A stretch of DNA of 6,091 bases. Origin: an uncultured Pseudomonadales bacterium (GTDB lineage: Bacteria; Pseudomonadota; Gammaproteobacteria; Pseudomonadales; Pseudohongiellaceae). The DNA lies in contig CALKDE010000237.1 in assembly GCA_938082955.1 (NCBI GenBank), positions 1-6,091 on the forward strand, in the 5' to 3' direction. The notes below the pieces were generated by a model. That model ran no database searches, was not told the DNA's origin, and was given only the letters and a program-made list of their open reading frames with translations. Below, piece by piece: positions 6,069 through 6,091 of this stretch (the stretch's first letter is position 1; each line of letters opens with the position of its first letter). Made by a program: the position numbers and the translations under genes.

Positions 6069-6083
6069 TAAGTTACTAACTTA
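6069..6083. repeat. 15-bp perfect palindrome after the synthetase gene
   Basis: TAAGTTA and TAACTTA flank a single C, 37 bases past the stop of the acyl-CoA synthetase gene. With a one-base centre it cannot form a good RNA hairpin and has no T-run, so it fits an operator for a dimeric regulator of the next gene better than a terminator. The window ends before that gene could be seen. Confidence 0.4.
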
Positions 6084-6091
6084 ACTGGCGA

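Overview
The window looks like chromosomal DNA of a Gram-negative bacterium, most likely a gammaproteobacterium. It carries a TonB-dependent outer-membrane receptor of the BtuB type, a signal-peptidase-II lipoprotein start and a promoter of sigma-70 form. Base composition is mid-GC with AT-rich spacers. Species cannot be named from this sequence alone.

Layout. Minus strand, left part: the first 40 codons of a small lipoprotein (1-121, running off the left edge), preceded by an unrecognised 238-residue exported protein (198-914). A gene-free spacer of about 365 bp (915-1279) holds two clear inverted repeats. Then comes a complete btuB-like vitamin B12 receptor gene (1280-3112, minus). Its long leader contains a recognisable cobalamin riboswitch aptamer (about 3253-3390), a downstream region that can fold as a three-way junction ending in a U-tract (about 3182-3247), and a good sigma-70 promoter immediately upstream (3396-3424). 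All of these are on the minus strand, so the promoter-to-receptor unit is complete.

The next 1.06 kb (3425-4487) has no convincing intact gene. It shows a likely decayed open frame with a Fis/NtrC-like helix-turn-helix segment, a threefold 9-bp tandem repeat, a long 16-bp near-perfect inverted repeat, a short protein-like open stretch and a candidate promoter. It reads as an eroded boundary between the divergent btuB and acyl-CoA synthetase genes. The right end is a complete plus-strand AMP-forming acyl-CoA synthetase (4488-6032), followed by a 15-bp AT-rich palindrome near the window edge.

Functionally, the B12 receptor is expected to be shut down when cobalamin is plentiful. The acyl-CoA synthetase activates a carboxylic acid as its CoA thioester for catabolism. 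Nothing in the sequence ties the two together; they are divergent neighbours. The most informative element is the btuB leader. I found no sign of a wholly new system. The least explained parts are the riboswitch expression platform, the long inverted repeat at 4130-4187 and the secreted 238-residue protein.
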